From: Psychrobacter sp. WY6
Lineage (GTDB): Bacteria; Pseudomonadota; Gammaproteobacteria; Pseudomonadales; Moraxellaceae
Length of the DNA stretch: 64,000 nt
Assembly: GCF_018448495.1 (NCBI RefSeq)
Contig: NZ_CP049902.1
Span: forward strand, 62,001-126,000
Direction: 5' to 3'
The notes under the pieces were generated by a model that did no database searches, was not told where the DNA came from, and saw only the letters and a program-made list of their open reading frames with translations. Shown piece after piece: positions 61,266-64,000 of the stretch. Numbering within the stretch: position 1 is the first letter of the stretch; the number at the start of each line of letters is the position of its first letter. The translations under genes were made by a program, and so were the position numbers.

Positions 61266-61691
61266 TTACTCAGTGATAGCAGAAATGACACCAATCAGTT
61301 TTTTGGTCTTATATCTTGCTTCTGCTAGTACCATCTTATTCTGCGCTACCACGGTCAATACACACGGCTTACCGATATAGTCAGTTTTGACAAATAGCAT
61401 ATTCCCAGCAGTGGCTTCGACAATAGTGATGTCGCACTTGCCCTGCTTCATTTGACTCGCGGATGAATCGCTCAGCGCTGATAGCGTGCTACTCATCGCC
61501 GCAAACTTGTCCGTTTGATTGCTCAATTCACTGATCGAAAAGCAACTAATGGGAAAGCCATCTGTGGTGCATAAGCTAACCAATATGACTTCTCTATTGG
61601 CATCACACAATGCTTTCATGTGGCTTAACAACGCTATTTTTGCTGGTGATTTTTCGTCTAATTTTTCTTTTAACATAGTCATATCTGGCAT
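61266..61691 (-). CDS. Roadblock/LC7-domain protein
   Basis: 141 aa. Typical Roadblock fold: ALLSHMKALCDANREVILVS, CTTDGFPISCF, FAAMSSTLSALSDSSASQMK, CDITIVEATAGNMLFVKTDY and VLTVVAQNKMVLAEARYKT. Roadblock proteins such as MglB act as GTPase-activating or scaffolding partners of small Ras-like GTPases. The ATG overlaps the stop codon of the GTPase gene by 1 nt (TAATG), indicating coupled translation and probably a complex. Intact. Confidence 0.85.
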   Translation of the reverse strand: MPDMTMLKEKLDEKSPAKIALLSHMKALCDANREVILVSLCTTDGFPISCFSISELSNQTDKFAAMSSTLSALSDSSASQMKQGKCDITIVEATAGNMLFVKTDYIGKPCVLTVVAQNKMVLAEARYKTKKLIGVISAITE

Positions 61692-62224
61692 TAGTCTTGA
61701 TTATTAAGGGTATTAAATAATGACAACAGAGACACGGCGGACTCTCTGTTTCTAGGATCTGTATGGAGCACAGGTGCCACCACGTTATGCTGCATCAACA
61801 TCACTCTTATTTCTTGTCCCAGTGCTGAAAGGCTATCTTTGTCAGCATCCTCGCAATGAGTGATACCAATGATACACGTGGTCTGATTTTTTTCTGGCGC
61901 AAAAAAGTGTAACAGCTTATCTAAATTGGCATAATCGGGTGTCTCGCCATATCTAATCAAAATGAGCAATCCCCATAGCGACTGATTGACGAACTCCCAT
62001 AAAAAAGAAAAACGCTCTTGACCTGGCACACCGTAAATACCTAGCGCCATATCGTCAGACAGAGTGATGCGCCCATAATCGATGCCGACCGTCGTGTACT
62101 CTTTACCGATATCGATACTAGATTTTGCTTCTGTTTCGATGGGGCTTATCTCGCTTAGGGTTTTGACCAACCGAGTTTTTCCAGCACCTACTTCACCAAT
62201 GATTGCTAGCTTCTGATAATTCAA
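61691..62224 (-). CDS. Ras-like small GTPase (MglA/Srp-like)
   Basis: 177 aa. P-loop [20 protein letters not shown], switch region [17 protein letters not shown] with a Thr, G3 [18 protein letters not shown], base-recognition [12 protein letters not shown] (TH..D in place of NKxD), and a C-terminal helix. The G-x-PGQERF and TH forms are those of the bacterial single-domain GTPases that sit beside Roadblock genes. Last base is shared with the Roadblock start codon; 4 bp after the BLUF gene. Intact. Confidence 0.85.
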   Translation of the reverse strand: MNYQKLAIIGEVGAGKTRLVKTLSEISPIETEAKSSIDIGKEYTTVGIDYGRITLSDDMALGIYGVPGQERFSFLWEFVNQSLWGLLILIRYGETPDYANLDKLLHFFAPEKNQTTCIIGITHCEDADKDSLSALGQEIRVMLMQHNVVAPVLHTDPRNRESAVSLLSLFNTLNNQD

Positions 62225-62228
62225 TTTT

Positions 62229-62974
62229 TTACCTCATTCCTAAGAATTTTTTGATCGCACCATAAAATTTGTTAGGCTTTTTCTCATTTACGGTTTGCTC
62301 ATGTATCGGTGCTGCCTCTGTGACACTCAATAAACCTAAACGATCAAACTCTCTGATAATCTGTGTGACTTGATGATGGCTGCCAAAATCACCACTGTCC
62401 GCTAGTGCATTAAACGAATAAGGCTTTTTAGTCAATTTGATACACAGGTTCATAATCATTTGCGGCTGGCTTTCATTGTTGAGATCAGGCCATGCCAGCA
62501 ATCTTAAATCCTTACCTTCATAATACTTTTCAAGCACCGTATCAGATTTTTTTATATCAATAAACGGTTGAATACGTCTTTGTTGAGACTCATTAAAGCT
62601 GTTTAACACAGCGCTATTATTCTCAATGAACGCATTAAAAAAGTTATCTTGATCCACAAAGTCAAACACGCTCACAGCCCAATTATTAAAGCTGCGTTTG
62701 ATCACGCGCACATCCAAAAACACCCAAAGATCTTCATGTCTAGGATCAGAAGCTATCTTACTCATTAACTTGTCTACTTCCAGATAAGGGCCTTCTAGCA
62801 CTTGCAGATACTGACCTTCACGGTAAGAGATGATACCCGTAATTTGCGATTTTGGATTGTGCTTACGAGAGACGCTAACGATGTCTGATAATCCAGTAGG
62901 CATTCGAATAGTGCGATCACTGATAGGCACTCTACTGACGTCTACATACCGTAGCGGTGGTCATTATATTCCAT
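62229..62974 (-). CDS. BLUF-domain protein with C-terminal winged-helix-like region, Tyr of the photocycle replaced
   Basis: About 248 aa. The upstream ATG at 62974 (MEYNDH) joins the BLUF frame if one C is added in a CC run near 62957; otherwise translation would begin at a GTG (62930) and lose the first strand. BLUF core: [32 protein letters not shown] (flavin Asn), [19 protein letters not shown] (flavin Gln), [30 protein letters not shown]. Residues ~150-225 resemble a winged helix ([36 protein letters not shown]). The conserved Tyr in the first strand ('VYVSR') reads Asp ('VDVSR'). Confidence 0.75.
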
Positions 62975-63149
62975 ATATTAGACTCGATGACGCTTACCCC
63001 TAACCACTCATGAACAAAAAACGACCGTTGGGTAGGAAAAAATAAAAACATCGAATAGTCATGCGGATTTAAAGTTTAAAACCCCAACTCTTGACACTAA
63101 AATGCCATTGATCGTTGAATCACTCCAAGCAAAAAAACAAGGAAAAACG

Positions 63150-64000
63150 ATGCCCGATTTACTTATAAAAAATGCCCAATTACCCAATCATAAAAACTTG
63201 GTCAATATCAGTATAAGCGGCGCTTATATTGAGAGCATTGACGATATTTCGGAAAAAACTGAACATGATGATGCGCCAAGAGCAATTTACGATGCTAAAG
63301 GTTACTTTGTCTGTGCAGGATTCTATGAGAGCCACATTCACCTTGATAAAGCCTGCATCCTTGATCGCTGTACTATAGAGCAAGGTGATTTAAACGAGGC
63401 TGTTGAAGAAACAGGTAAGGCTAAAAAGGATTTTACGGAAGTAGATGTGTTTAATCGTGCTTCACGAGTGATTGAGATGGCGATTAAAAAAGGCACCGTT
63501 GGTCTGCGCACCTTTGTTGAAACAGATTCAAAAACAGAGATGCGTGCCTTTAATGCCATCAAAAAAGCCCGCGATACCTATGCATTTGCCATCGATATAG
63601 AGATTTGCGCCTTTGCGCAATCAGGATTGACCAATGACCTGCATACTTATGAGCTACTAAAACTGGCATTGTCGCAAGGCGCTGATTTGGTTGGCGGATG
63701 TCCATACAAAGATGAGAATCCTCACAAGCATATTGAAATGGTATTTGACTTGGCTGAGCAGTTTGACGTCGATGTTGATTTTCATCTGGATTTTGATCTG
63801 GATCCACAAGGCTCGAGCATTCCAAAATTGGTTGAAGAAACCATCAAGCGCCATTATCAAGGTCGCGTGTCTATTGGTCATGTGACTAAATTATCGGCGA
63901 TGGACAAAGACAAACGTATGGAAATGGCTGCGTTACTGAAATTCGCTGACATTACCTTGACGGTGTTACCAGCCACCGACATATTTTTGAATGGGCGTGA
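63150..64000 (+). CDS. Cytosine-deaminase/AtzC-like amidohydrolase, 3' end outside the window
   Basis: 283 codons visible. Starts MPDLLIKNAQLPNHKNLVNI with AAGGAAA upstream. Metal motif FYESHIHLDKACILDR, then KKGTVGLRTFVETDSKTEM, LLKLALSQGADLVGGCPYKD, FDVDVDFHLDFDLDPQGSSI and RVSIGHVTKLSAMDKDKR, which match the metal-dependent cytosine deaminase/AtzC branch of amidohydrolases. It ends at ATDIFLNGR when the window closes. Likely hydrolyses a cyclic amidine or nucleobase-like amine; substrate unknown. Divergent from the BLUF cassette. Confidence 0.85.
   Translation, partial: MPDLLIKNAQLPNHKNLVNISISGAYIESIDDISEKTEHDDAPRAIYDAKGYFVCAGFYESHIHLDKACILDRCTIEQGDLNEAVEETGKAKKDFTEVDVFNRASRVIEMAIKKGTVGLRTFVETDSKTEMRAFNAIKKARDTYAFAIDIEICAFAQSGLTNDLHTYELLKLALSQGADLVGGCPYKDENPHKHIEMVFDLAEQFDVDVDFHLDFDLDPQGSSIPKLVEETIKRHYQGRVSIGHVTKLSAMDKDKRMEMAALLKFADITLTVLPATDIFLNGR

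Overview
The window reads as chromosomal DNA of a Moraxellaceae gammaproteobacterium, most likely Psychrobacter. This is inferred from the moderately low GC content, the recognisable protein variants (TrmB, FtsZ, Slt, RlmE, MiaB) and gene orders typical of the group: recA-recX, yhbY/rlmE-ftsH-folP, dciA/lpxC-ftsZ-ftsA-ftsQ-ddl-murC-murG, murJ...ribF and glyQ-glyS. No rRNA, tRNA, CRISPR array or prophage was seen.

Layout. 1-782: broken DUF2628-type membrane protein. 1081-5189: trmB, a long AT-rich spacer with DnaA-box-like sites, recA and recX. 5254-11849 (minus): DASS anion transporter, DUF937 protein, ygfX-like/sdhE, folP, ftsH. 12250-13532: divergent rlmE and yhbY. 13756-16101: DOMON-like protein, CHAP amidase, dciA. 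16400-25581 (minus): lpxC and the distal half of the dcw cell-wall/division cluster. 25920-31851 (minus): gshB, pyrE, an unknown gene, a nucleotide-sugar-epimerase-like gene, and a DUF4105 envelope protein. 32125-37649: ampD, a small membrane protein, murJ, a lipoprotein, a GNAT acetyltransferase and ribF. 37766-44759: DUF2789, mdh, an RNase T2-like protein, slt, miaB. 44890-48896: small unknown gene, rtcB, an IS630-type insertion sequence, LysE-type exporter. 49043-56640: argE, deaminase, ygfB-type gene, divergent zapB-like/zapA, zinc-ribbon membrane protein, glyQS. 57063-60361: pspC, then nadR-pnuC (NAD salvage) and an Mpo1-like gene. 60464-61228: decayed LysR remnant. 61266-62974 (minus): a compact BLUF / Ras-like GTPase / Roadblock cassette. 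63150-64000: cytosine-deaminase-like amidohydrolase cut by the window end.

Most genes serve peptidoglycan, division, envelope and RNA/translation housekeeping. The most notable items are: the BLUF-GTPase-Roadblock cassette, whose BLUF domain appears to have lost its photoactive tyrosine; an RNase T2 homologue that lacks both catalytic histidines; a NadR whose adenylyltransferase motifs are degraded while its kinase motifs are intact; and an FtsA with degenerate phosphate-binding motifs.

Caution on quality: about 27 genes, including essential ones (recA, ftsZ, ftsH, murC, murJ, ribF), carry single-base frameshifts, very often in A/T/G runs. This looks like sequencing error, not biology. Such genes are annotated as one reading unit with the break noted. 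Names and starts come from reading the protein sequences; no database search was possible.
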